From an uncultured Pelagibacteraceae bacterium (lineage in GTDB: Bacteria > Pseudomonadota > Alphaproteobacteria > Pelagibacterales > Pelagibacteraceae), in NCBI GenBank assembly GCA_902613545.1, contig CACMHW010000002.1, positions 1-64,000 of the forward strand: a DNA stretch of 64,000 nucleotides, given 5' to 3'. Shown piece by piece: positions 52,104 through 60,035 of the stretch. Within the stretch, counting starts at the first letter, position 1. Every line of letters starts with the position of its first letter. The notes under the pieces were generated by a model that searched no databases, was not told where the DNA came from, and saw only the letters and a list, made by a program, of their open reading frames with translations. The translations under genes and the position numbers were made by a program.

Positions 52104-52763
52104 TTATCTGTTATTATTTTCATCATCATTATTAGATGATTGATCTGTGTTAGATGATTGGTCTGTATTTTCTGATTGAGGTTCTTCTTGAGTAGTTTCT
52201 GTTGGTGTTTCCTCTTGAACTGGCTGTTCAGGTTCTTGCTGCGGTTCAGGTGTTGGTTCCTGTGATTGAGCTCTTGCAATATCTGCTGCACTTTGTGGAG
52301 ATGGCTCTCTTCTCATAAAGAAATATATTCCAGCAGCAATTACTGCAATAGCACCTAGAATGTACAACATGATATTTACAATACTTAATCCTTCTTTTTC
52401 TTCTTCAATTGGTGTTTCTTCTGTAACAGGTTTCACCTCCTCTTCTTCAGGTTTAGCGTCTTGTTCTTGGTTGGCTTCAGCGTTAACTTGTTCTTTTGGC
52501 TCTTCAGTTTGAGGAGCTGGCTCAGGTTCTGGTTCCGGCTCTGGTTCTGGCTCAGGTTCTTTAGCTGGTTCTGGCTCAGGTTCAGGTTCAGGTTCAGGTT
52601 CTGGCTCTGGTTCCGGTTCTGGCTCTTTTTTAGGCTCAGGAGCAGGTGTTGAAACTTCAGTTTTAGGTGCTTGGGCTACGTCTTCTTTATTTTTAATTAA
52701 AGGATCTATTGCTCCTGTTACCACAAGAATTATACCAGCAGCTATAACTATAATCGGATCCAT
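52104..52763 (-). CDS. Two-span membrane protein with Glu-Pro repeat rod
   Basis: 219 residues. A hydrophobic N-terminus (about 4-20) is followed by two Glu-Pro runs (about 47-66 and 69-82), an acidic stretch, a second membrane segment (128-149, [23 protein letters not shown]), and a C-terminal Gln/Pro/Ser/Asn-rich tail ending in DENNNR. The EP rods are stiff and could span a compartment, as in TonB, but no TonB C-terminal domain is present. The gene's repeats are visible in DNA as GGTTCT/GGCTCA hexamers (about 52516-52632). Function unknown. Confidence 0.75.
   Translation of the reverse strand: MDPIIVIAAGIILVVTGAIDPLIKNKEDVAQAPKTEVSTPAPEPKKEPEPEPEPEPEPEPEPEPEPAKEPEPEPEPEPEPEPAPQTEEPKEQVNAEANQEQDAKPEEEEVKPVTEETPIEEEKEGLSIVNIMLYILGAIAVIAAGIYFFMRREPSPQSAADIARAQSQEPTPEPQQEPEQPVQEETPTETTQEEPQSENTDQSSNTDQSSNNDDENNNR
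52516..52632. repeat. Hexameric repeat tract coding for Glu-Pro units
   Basis: The plus strand shows repeated six-base units of the form GGTTCT, GGCTCA or GGTTCC that encode Glu-Pro pairs on the minus strand, interrupted once by a GGTTCTTTAGCT segment (Ala-Lys). Synonymous third positions vary between units, so the tract has either aged or is kept for its protein product. Copy number may differ between strains. Confidence 0.75.
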
Positions 52764-52896
52764 GAGTCGGATTTTAAACTTTTGGTTTATTAAATCACCT
52801 TTATATGTGAACGATTTGGGTGCTGTGTGAATAAAAAAATACGAAAATATTGAGATTTTAATGATAAAATTTACTCAAATTTGATAATATCAAATA

Positions 52897-53019
52897 ATGA
52901 ATTCAATTTTTCTATTTTTTTTGACGGCATATATTATTTATTATCTTTTTAGACCTGTAACAAAAAAAGAAATAGAAAAATTCGAAAATCCTGATAATTG
53001 GTCAAATATGGGTCTTTAA
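52897..53019 (+). CDS. 40-residue small membrane protein (hypothetical)
   Basis: An ATG at 52897 opens 40 codons ending TAA at 53017-53019. The product begins MNSIFLFFLTAYIIYYLFRP, a single membrane segment with a short lumenal start, then a polar tail VTKKEIEKFENPDNWSNMGL. The tail overlaps the convergent deacetylase gene by 18 bases. The layout (one span, basic then acidic tail, PDNW motif) looks like a real tiny membrane protein, but no family is recognised. Confidence 0.5.
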   Translation: MNSIFLFFLTAYIIYYLFRPVTKKEIEKFENPDNWSNMGL

Positions 53020-53931
53020 ACCTTTAAGGTGCTCAATTATACTTTCAGATAAAGCTTGTAGATCATAACCACCTTCCAAAAAAGAAATTACTCTTCCTTT
53101 TGAATGAATATTAGCAATTTCAATTATTTTTTTTGTAATCGTAAAAAAATCACTAGATTCTAAGTTTATATTAGCTAGAGGGTCTCTTTTGTGGGCATCA
53201 AAACCAGCAGAAATTAAAATAACTTCTGGTTTAAATTTTTCTATAGGAGTTAAGACTTTTTTTTCAAAAATTTCATGAAATTCTTCACTTTTTATACCAG
53301 CATTTAAAGTAGCGTTATAAATATTACCTACACCTGTTTCATTTTCAGCTCCAGTTCCAGGAAATAATGGAAATTCATGAGAAGATCCATAAGCAACAGA
53401 CTTATCTTTATAAAATATTTCTTGGGTTCCATTGCCATGGTGAACATCAAAGTCAATAATGGCTACTTTTCCTATATCATGTTTTTTTTGTAAATATCTT
53501 GCTGCAACTGCAACATTATTAATGAAGCAAAAACCATTAGCACGAACAGTTTCTGCATGATGTCCTGGCGGTCTAACTGCGCAAAAAACTCGCTCATTAC
53601 TTTTAATTAGATCATCACAAGCGGCAATACCAGAGCCGCAAGATCTTAAAATTGCATTTTCACTATTCGGACATAACATTGTATCTGCGTACGGTTCCTT
53701 CTCAACACCAATAATTCCTTCTTTTGGAATATTAGCAAATATCTGTTCAATATGTTTCTTAGGATGCACTAATGAAACTATTTCTAAATCTACCTTAGGA
53801 GCCTCTTTAAATTCTACTTTTAAATCGGATGATTTAATAGATTTTAGAATGCTATCTAATCTTTCTTTTCTCTCTGGATGTCCTTGTCCATTAAATTTTA
53901 GTAAACAATCTGGATGACTGTATACAATCAT
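53002..53931 (-). CDS. Histone deacetylase-family (AcuC/AphA-like) metal-dependent amidohydrolase
   Basis: 309 residues. GHPERKERLDSIL near the start, the active-site pair RPPGHHAE, the metal ligands in IIDFDVHHGNGTQ, and SAGFDAHKRDPLA followed by LEGGYDLQAL are the arginase/deacetylase signatures. Bacterial members deacetylate polyamines, acetoin-related or other N-acetyl compounds. The substrate is unknown. The start overlaps the stop of the SDR gene by four bases; order on the minus strand is hydratase, SDR, deacetylase, so these three form an operon. Confidence 0.88.
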   Translation of the reverse strand: MIVYSHPDCLLKFNGQGHPERKERLDSILKSIKSSDLKVEFKEAPKVDLEIVSLVHPKKHIEQIFANIPKEGIIGVEKEPYADTMLCPNSENAILRSCGSGIAACDDLIKSNERVFCAVRPPGHHAETVRANGFCFINNVAVAARYLQKKHDIGKVAIIDFDVHHGNGTQEIFYKDKSVAYGSSHEFPLFPGTGAENETGVGNIYNATLNAGIKSEEFHEIFEKKVLTPIEKFKPEVILISAGFDAHKRDPLANINLESSDFFTITKKIIEIANIHSKGRVISFLEGGYDLQALSESIIEHLKGLKTHI

Positions 53932-54674
53932 CTTAAATTTTTAATTTTTCCGCCGTCTATTGAAAAGTTTTTGAAATTTGAATTTTTATCTTTAATGAGT
54001 TTATAAACTAAATTTGCGACTTCTTCAGGTTTTGTAGGTCTTTTTATTTTCTCAATTTTGCACCTTTGTTTTAAAATTTGTTTAATGCTTCTTTTAAATA
54101 TTTTTGCGTCTGTTTGTAGAAGTTTTTCTAGTCTACTTGTTAAAGTCATACCCGGATGAATTATCGATACAGAAACTTTATCAATTTTACCTTGCATAGC
54201 TAAAGCTTTTGAAAAATTATTTAACGCTGAATTAACAGCGCCGCCTATCATAAATGTATTTGAAGGATTTCTAGCGGCCCCTCCTCCAATATTAATAACT
54301 TTTCCTTTGCTTTTTTTGAGAGCAGGCCAAAAAGCTCTGCTTAATCTTACTGCAGCTTTAAATTTTAAATTAAATCCATCTTCCCAAATATTGTCATTCA
54401 AATTTAAAAATTTTCCTCCCTTTGTTGCCCCTGCTACATTTATGAGGTAATCCAATTTTTTAATTTTTTTAGGAATTGAATTGCATGCAGATAATGACCT
54501 CAAGTCTTTAGAAATAATTAAAGAATTTTTTGGAAATTTTAAATTCTTTTGAAAACTTTTTAATTTACTTTTTGATCTTGAAACTAAAATAACTTTAATT
54601 TTTTTATCATTAAGTTTATCAGCTACTGCTGCTCCGATGCCTTGGCTAGCTCCTGTGATTAATGCTGTTTTCAT
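53928..54674 (-). CDS. Short-chain dehydrogenase/reductase-like protein lacking YxxxK
   Basis: 248 residues. ITGASQGIGAAVA (6-18) is a normal nucleotide-binding motif and NVAGATKGG a usual NAG-like strand. Aligned from the following helix (NNFSKAL), the catalytic Tyr and Lys fall at G144 and N148 (MIGGAVNSAL), and the Ser lies in a Gly-rich INIGGGA. A classical dehydrogenase mechanism is therefore doubtful. HPGMTLTSRL and FSIDGGKI at the end are typical for the family. It overlaps the deacetylase gene downstream and the hydratase gene upstream by four bases each. Confidence 0.8.
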   Translation of the reverse strand: MKTALITGASQGIGAAVADKLNDKKIKVILVSRSKSKLKSFQKNLKFPKNSLIISKDLRSLSACNSIPKKIKKLDYLINVAGATKGGKFLNLNDNIWEDGFNLKFKAAVRLSRAFWPALKKSKGKVINIGGGAARNPSNTFMIGGAVNSALNNFSKALAMQGKIDKVSVSIIHPGMTLTSRLEKLLQTDAKIFKRSIKQILKQRCKIEKIKRPTKPEEVANLVYKLIKDKNSNFKNFSIDGGKIKNLR

Positions 54675-55450
54675 AAGATCTTAATACTAATATCTCTTAA
54701 ATTTTCGTAAGTCACAATAATTTTATCTTTCATATTAATTTTGTATGGTTGAGTCAAAGAACCGCAAAGTAGATAATCTCCTTTTTTAAAGCTTATATTT
54801 TTATCTTTAAACTCATCAACAAAAGCCTTTAATGAGTCTCTAGGATCTATTCTCTTTGTTCCAGTGAAATAAGGTTCAGTAACTTTGTCGTTGATTTTTA
54901 ATCTAATCTTAATTTTATTAATATCTGTAGTTTGCCAATTCCTTAGCTCTTGTCCTATAATAATCTTACCTCCATTTCCATGATCAGAAATTCCAAGATA
55001 CATTTGAACTAGTTTATCAAATTTATTTTTTGAACTTTGTACATATCTAGAAGATGTAATATCAATAGCTGTATATAATTTAAAATTATCTATCTTGTTT
55101 AGTAATTCGTCATCAATTTTTACATCTTGATCAATTTCAAGTGCATATTCACATTCCAAGTTGGAGTAAGGGATTTCTGAATATTTAATCGAGCAATTAG
55201 AAGGTAAAATAGTTTCTTTAAAAATTTTACCTGGAACAGGCCCATCAAAACCTTCCTCTTTTTGAACTTCTTTTGCGACAGCTCCTATTTTCCAACCTAC
55301 TGTTTTTTTATCCAATTCTTCATAAAATAAATTTAAAGCTTTGTATGCCTCATCTCGATTTTTTGGAATTTCATTTTCACTGAACCCATTTAGATCAACT
55401 AAAGTTTTTTTCATCCATGCATTTGCTAGTTCTGTACCCAACTTGTTCAT
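54671..55450 (-). CDS. 2-keto-4-pentenoate hydratase-like protein (MhpD/FAH superfamily), second copy
   Basis: 259 residues. TVGWKIGAVAKEVQKEEG gives the G(W)K(I)G motif, NLECEYALEI (about 117-126) the metal-binding E-x-E, DITSSRY the following acidic site, and ISDHGNGGKIIIG the D-x-G/N-G segment; LLCGSLTQPY is the C-terminal G(S)LT motif. It is better conserved than the copy at 15891. Reaction is probably hydration of a 2-keto-4-enoate or a related ketoacid lyase. First of a three-gene operon and divergent from the DUF1907 gene (51 bases). Confidence 0.78.
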   Translation of the reverse strand: MNKLGTELANAWMKKTLVDLNGFSENEIPKNRDEAYKALNLFYEELDKKTVGWKIGAVAKEVQKEEGFDGPVPGKIFKETILPSNCSIKYSEIPYSNLECEYALEIDQDVKIDDELLNKIDNFKLYTAIDITSSRYVQSSKNKFDKLVQMYLGISDHGNGGKIIIGQELRNWQTTDINKIKIRLKINDKVTEPYFTGTKRIDPRDSLKAFVDEFKDKNISFKKGDYLLCGSLTQPYKINMKDKIIVTYENLRDISIKIL

Positions 55451-55501
55451 AATAAAAATTATATTTAATTGATAAACTTCTTTAAATGATATTAATAGTT
55501 T

Positions 55502-56464
55502 ATGGAATTAACAATCGAAAAAGCCAAGTTTAATCAAATTTCCTTAAAACAAATAAGCGAAGCTTTGAAAAAAGGTTTATCAAAAAACTATATTGAGGTT
55601 GATGTTTCAATTGTTGAATGTCCTGATCTAAGAAAGTGGGATTGCCCTGCTGAAGGTATAAGTGGAAACCAAAGAATTATGGATGTTGGAGGTGAACCAT
55701 ACATGCACGATAAAAGGTTCATAGGCACAGAATTTGATTATGAAGAAATAGCAAAAAGAATAGGCTCTGAAAAATCATATGCTTTAGGTGCGGGATCAGG
55801 AGCTATGTCGTGCTTAGAGGGTCACTGTGGAGAGCTAATAATTAATGAGAATTTAATTACTAATGAGTCAAAATCAATAATTGCTCAAGTTGATGAAAAT
55901 AAAAAATGTAAATCAACGTCATACACTCACCGGAAACATGGCGGACTAGCAAATATCTATTACTCTGAGGGGAAAAAAGGAGATGTTATAAAAATTAAAA
56001 TTAAAGGAAGGTCGGGTGAGCAAGGCTCTTTACCTCAATCTATGAGAACTGCGCTAATTGAAAATTTACAAACAAATTTAAGTGTTGCATTAGGAGGTGT
56101 ATTTAGGATCTTAAATGGTAAGATTAAATCCCATGTCCAACCAGACTATGCAGATATAAAACACGAATATTATGATCCAAAACAAATGAAATGTGTTAAA
56201 GATTTTTTACAATTTTACGAACCTATAGGGCCACATTTTCAATGCTATTCAGTATTATGGACTAATGATCCCTCTGGAGGGAAATTAGATTTAAGAGAGT
56301 CAGGAGAACACACTCATTTTCACTCTTATAAAGGAACTCAGGATGCAGGTCATTATCATTTCGATGTAACCCCTAATGAAATTGAATATGAATGCTATTT
56401 CAATATCGCTGAAGAAGTTCATAGAGTAAACAATATTTACAAGGAATTGAAAAATACTAATTAG
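55502..56464 (+). CDS. DUF1907 / C11orf54-like putative metal-dependent hydrolase
   Basis: 320 residues. The sequence follows human C11orf54: ECPDLRKWDCP (39-49), GGEPYM, and above all the C-terminal HTHF (H270, H272) with GHYHFDVTPNEIEYECYF (H284, H286), matching the animal GHYHYDTTP region. The family has a zinc-binding HxH..H cluster and reported ester-hydrolase activity; its natural substrate is not settled. Two extra residues separate HxH from the last His compared with the human protein. It precedes the PanB-like gene by 17 bases, so the two are probably co-transcribed. Confidence 0.82.
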   Translation: MELTIEKAKFNQISLKQISEALKKGLSKNYIEVDVSIVECPDLRKWDCPAEGISGNQRIMDVGGEPYMHDKRFIGTEFDYEEIAKRIGSEKSYALGAGSGAMSCLEGHCGELIINENLITNESKSIIAQVDENKKCKSTSYTHRKHGGLANIYYSEGKKGDVIKIKIKGRSGEQGSLPQSMRTALIENLQTNLSVALGGVFRILNGKIKSHVQPDYADIKHEYYDPKQMKCVKDFLQFYEPIGPHFQCYSVLWTNDPSGGKLDLRESGEHTHFHSYKGTQDAGHYHFDVTPNEIEYECYFNIAEEVHRVNNIYKELKNTN

Positions 56465-56481
56465 TTTGATTAAATATAAAT

Positions 56482-57294
56482 ATGAAAAATATTTATACTT
56501 GGGCGGCTAATCCTGCAAAAAGAACTGTCACTGTAGGTGATATTATTGAAGCTAAAGGAAAAAAAATTCTTACACAAGTAACTGCAAATAATTCATTAGA
56601 GGCAAAAGCAGCTGAAGAAGCAGGTTTTGACATGATAATAGGAAGTGCTTCAAATGTTAAGCAGGTTCGGGAAGGATCCAAGTCTCTTTTTTATACGGCA
56701 GCACTCGAACTACATAATTATCCTACAGACGAGGATGTGTTACGTGGAGCCTTTAAAGCTTTAGAGAATGGTGCTGATGCAGTTATGACTGCCAGAAGTA
56801 TGGATGTTGTTTCTATGCTTGCAAAAGAAGATGTTCCAGTTATGGGTCATTTAGGTTTGGTTCCTAGAAAATCTACATGGATTGGTGGCTTAAGAGCTGT
56901 AGGTAAAACTGCTGATGAAGCATACGAACTATTTAAAAAATTTAAACGTTTAGAGGATGCTGGGGCCTTTTCAGCCGAATGTGAAGTTATTCCTGAAAAT
57001 ATTATGGGGGAAATATCAAAAAGGACGAGTATTGTAACTGTATCTCTAGGATCTGGAAAAAAAGCTGATGTTATGTATCTATTCATGAATGATATCTGTG
57101 GAGAGCAAGAAAAGTCCCCTAGACATGCAAAAGCTTATACAAATTTAAAAAAGATGAAAGATGAAATTGAAATCGAAAGAGTTAGAGCCTTAAAAGCATT
57201 TATCAAAGATAGTTTAGAGGGGAAATTTCCTGGGCCTGAAAATTCAGTAAATGTTAGTGAAGAAATTTTAGAAAATTTTAAAAAGAAACTTTAA
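56482..57294 (+). CDS. PanB-like TIM-barrel protein without canonical metal residues
   Basis: 270 residues. PVMGHLGLVPRK (119-130) and GLRAVGKTADEAYELFKKFKRLEDAGAFSAECEVIPENI (quoted by parts: VGKTADEA, LEDAGA, ECEVIP) align with ketopantoate hydroxymethyltransferase. The catalytic Glu is kept near E166. The metal Asp of VGDS is replaced in IIGSAS (50s), the second Asp is missing near HNYPT, and the Lys of MVKIEGG is replaced in VMTARSM. A pantothenate role is therefore doubtful; another C-C lyase or isomerase reaction is possible. Its end overlaps the convergent EamA gene by four bases. Confidence 0.7.
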   Translation: MKNIYTWAANPAKRTVTVGDIIEAKGKKILTQVTANNSLEAKAAEEAGFDMIIGSASNVKQVREGSKSLFYTAALELHNYPTDEDVLRGAFKALENGADAVMTARSMDVVSMLAKEDVPVMGHLGLVPRKSTWIGGLRAVGKTADEAYELFKKFKRLEDAGAFSAECEVIPENIMGEISKRTSIVTVSLGSGKKADVMYLFMNDICGEQEKSPRHAKAYTNLKKMKDEIEIERVRALKAFIKDSLEGKFPGPENSVNVSEEILENFKKKL

Positions 57295-58217
57295 TCTTTT
57301 TTAATAGGAATAGTTGGGTGTCTTGCTGTTGAAGTAACAATGTTTTTCTTTAATTTTACTTCTCTCAAAACGATATATACACCTGCTGCAATTATTATTA
57401 AGTTTCCTATATAATTATTAATTGTAGGTACCTCATTAAAAACAACGTAACCCAAAAATACACCTGCAAAAATTTGAGTATATAAAATTGATCCAAAAAT
57501 TGCTCCAGGCAGGTGTCTAGCAGCATTGATGACAAATATCATGGCAGTTCCTCTAGAAATTCCAGAAATAGCGTTCAACACTAAATCATTAAAAGTCATC
57601 TCTTTGAAAACAAAGAATACAAATATACCAGAAAACAATATCATAAAAATTTTTCCGAATATTAAAAATGAGAACAAGCTTTCCTCATAACCATATTTTC
57701 TTACTATTAAATAACTTGCAGACGCAAAAATTGGGCACAACAAAGCTACAAATACGTAACTGTTAATTTCGGCTCCAAAAGGATTAATAGAAATAAGTGT
57801 TCCGATAAAACCAATTACTATAGCAGTAAATCTTTTCCATCTAACAACTTCACCTAAAAATAAAACGGATCCGATGGTTATTAATAATGGTATTAAAAAT
57901 ACAATACTGTACATAGTAACCATTGGTAATAAATAGAATCCTGTGTAGGCAAAAAAAACAGCTAACACCATCGTTAAAGTTCTAAAAAAATGAATTTTTA
58001 AATTAGCACCCTTTAATTCTTTCCAGCCATCGAGGGTTTGAGTATACAAAATAATAGGTATAAGAGCGAACAAGGAGTTGACGAAAATTATCTGTATTAT
58101 GTCGTAATCTTCAGCAATATATTTTACTATTGCATCTTGAGTTACAAATAAAAAATACCCGAGGCAAGCTAGAAAAAATTCGGGAAGATAATTCTTCTCC
58201 GATAATTTTGAATTCAT
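57291..58217 (-). CDS. EamA/DMT-family transporter
   Basis: 308 residues with ten membrane segments in two EamA repeats, the usual length. PEFFLACLGYFLFVTQDAIVKYI starts the first repeat, VVRWKRFTAIVIGFIGTLISI ends it, and ISGISRGTAMIFVINAARHLPGAIFGSI lies in the second. Such proteins usually export or import metabolites with protons. It overlaps the PhyH-type gene by one base and is last in the minus-strand operon that starts at the binding protein. The substrate is unknown. Confidence 0.85.
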   Translation of the reverse strand: MNSKLSEKNYLPEFFLACLGYFLFVTQDAIVKYIAEDYDIIQIIFVNSLFALIPIILYTQTLDGWKELKGANLKIHFFRTLTMVLAVFFAYTGFYLLPMVTMYSIVFLIPLLITIGSVLFLGEVVRWKRFTAIVIGFIGTLISINPFGAEINSYVFVALLCPIFASASYLIVRKYGYEESLFSFLIFGKIFMILFSGIFVFFVFKEMTFNDLVLNAISGISRGTAMIFVINAARHLPGAIFGSILYTQIFAGVFLGYVVFNEVPTINNYIGNLIIIAAGVYIVLREVKLKKNIVTSTARHPTIPIKKD

Positions 58218-59200
58218 TAAATAATATTTGCTAAATCTCTTTTAGTTCCTTTGAAAGTAGGAAGAGGATATTTATAAGACCATTTTCTTGGAATGCATTT
58301 TACTTTAGCTTTTTCCCATAAAGCTATCCATTGTTTGTAATTTTGTACTTTTATATTTTTTTTGTTTTTACTTTTAACAATAAAATTAGGCAATGGATCT
58401 CTTCCTGAAGGCTGACCTGCTTTATTATATCTCAAGTCCATACTTATTCTAAAATTTTTTGATTTATTTGGTAGTGAACAATGAAGTAGATATCTATTTA
58501 ATAATATTATATCGCCGACATCAGCTTCGAGAGGCACGGTTGATAATTTATCGATTATTTCTTTGCCTCTAACTTCTACTTGTCCCTTACTTCCAAAATC
58601 GTGGTTAACAAGTCCAAATTTATGACTTTCTTTTACAGCAAGCATACAACCATTTTCTATTCTTGTTTTAGTAAAAGGTATCCAACACGTTATTAATTCA
58701 GTACCCTTCTGTCCTTTTTTATTCATAACACCGGCGTCTTGATGCCAAGGAGTTCTTCCAACTAGGCCGTCATTTAAATTCTTTTTTGCAACACCTTTTT
58801 CAGGTTGTTTGATTCTTGAATTTTGACAAGGATTAGAAGCTATTTCAGGACCTAGAATTTTTTCAATCTTATGTAAAATCTTTTTATTTTTAATTAAATT
58901 CCATATTGATTGACTTGCAAAAAAATCACTATTAGCGTTTATGTTTTTTTCAGGAAGTCTTATGTTAAAATATTGATCAAGTTCAGGAATATCTAAAGAA
59001 ACCAAATATGAGTATTTTTTCTTAAACTCATAATTTAGCACTTTTACTTTGTCACTTTTAGGAACAAATCTATGAATGAGCCTATCCATGATAAAAGCCA
59101 TATCATTTAAAATTGGTTCTAAATCCTCTTTATAATCTAAAACACCCTTTAATCTTATGAAACCTTGTTTCTCAAAAATTTTTTTAATATTTTGGCTCAT
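58217..59200 (-). CDS. Phytanoyl-CoA dioxygenase (PhyH)-family 2-oxoglutarate/Fe(II) oxygenase
   Basis: I use the ATG at 59200 (327 residues, starting MSQNIKKIFEKQGFIRL); an in-frame TTG at 59248 would overlap livG. The iron triad is H153 and D155 in TPWHQDAGV, and H240 in LLHCS, with R251 as the 2-oxoglutarate salt bridge in FRISMDLRY. The C-terminal NGCMLAVKESHKFG is also typical of PhyH. These enzymes hydroxylate small molecules. It lies 37 bases after livG and overlaps the EamA gene, so it is part of the transporter operon. Confidence 0.85.
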   Translation of the reverse strand: MSQNIKKIFEKQGFIRLKGVLDYKEDLEPILNDMAFIMDRLIHRFVPKSDKVKVLNYEFKKKYSYLVSLDIPELDQYFNIRLPEKNINANSDFFASQSIWNLIKNKKILHKIEKILGPEIASNPCQNSRIKQPEKGVAKKNLNDGLVGRTPWHQDAGVMNKKGQKGTELITCWIPFTKTRIENGCMLAVKESHKFGLVNHDFGSKGQVEVRGKEIIDKLSTVPLEADVGDIILLNRYLLHCSLPNKSKNFRISMDLRYNKAGQPSGRDPLPNFIVKSKNKKNIKVQNYKQWIALWEKAKVKCIPRKWSYKYPLPTFKGTKRDLANII

Positions 59201-59237
59201 TGAATCGTAATGAATGGAAAATACTATCAAATTCACT

Positions 59238-60035
59238 TTAGACTGCAAGTGCTTTTCTCATCTCTTCATCGTCCATTTTTTTACCCAAATACGCCTCGAT
59301 TACAGCATTGTCATCTTTTACTTGAGCTGGAGTACCCTCTGCAATTTTCTGACCATGGTCAAAAACAGTTACTGAATTACAAGTATCCATTACGACCTTT
59401 AAAATATGCTCTATAATAATAAGAGTAAGGCCATATTTTTCTTTTAGCTGCATAATAATTTTCATTAAATTATCTACGTTGACTGGGGATAAACCTGCAG
59501 CTGGTTCGTCTAACATTAGTAATTTTGGTTTCATGGCGATTGCCCTTGCTAAAACTAATAATCTTCTCTGACCTCCAGAAAGTTCACTAGCATTTAGCTC
59601 TGCATAGTCTGCTAATCCTACAAAAGAAAGGAGTTCCATCATTTCCTCTTTGATAGCTCTTTCTTGATCCCAGATTTTTTTTCTTCCTATAACTGCATCG
59701 AAAAACTTGTAAGGAACTCTAGTATGATACCCTGACATAACATTATCTATAACTGTCATATCTTGATAAAGTCTTAGTAATTGGAACGTTCTTGATAAAC
59801 CATAACCAGCAATCTCGTGTGGAGGTGTGTAAGTAATATCATGACCATCAAACTCAATATAGCTTCCAGGGTCGCTATCATAGATTCCTGAAACTAAATT
59901 AAAAAATGTACTTTTGCCTGAGCCATTGGGTCCAATTATTCCTCTAATTTCATTTTTTGGAAGTTCAAAATCAACTTTATTTATAGCTTTTAAACCACCA
60001 AATGATTTAGATAATTGTTTAGTTTTTAAAATCAT
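59238..60035 (-). CDS. livG: LIV-type ABC transporter ATP-binding protein LivG
   Basis: 265 residues. Walker A GPNGSGKST (about 35-43), the family-specific ISYG-like HEIAGYGLSRTFQLLRLYQDMTVIDNV (in parts), signature LSGGQRRLLVLARA, Walker B LLMLDEPAAGL and the switch IIEHILKVV are present. It overlaps livM by four bases. It energises the importer with LivF, which is encoded separately at 63256. Substrate may be branched-chain amino acids or another small molecule. Confidence 0.88.
   Translation of the reverse strand: MILKTKQLSKSFGGLKAINKVDFELPKNEIRGIIGPNGSGKSTFFNLVSGIYDSDPGSYIEFDGHDITYTPPHEIAGYGLSRTFQLLRLYQDMTVIDNVMSGYHTRVPYKFFDAVIGRKKIWDQERAIKEEMMELLSFVGLADYAELNASELSGGQRRLLVLARAIAMKPKLLMLDEPAAGLSPVNVDNLMKIIMQLKEKYGLTLIIIEHILKVVMDTCNSVTVFDHGQKIAEGTPAQVKDDNAVIEAYLGKKMDDEEMRKALAV

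Noticed and set aside
52031..52291. A frame reading QQ/NQ-rich residues opposite the nuclease and EP-repeat genes
   Set aside because: Produced by the repeat codons in another frame, not a gene.
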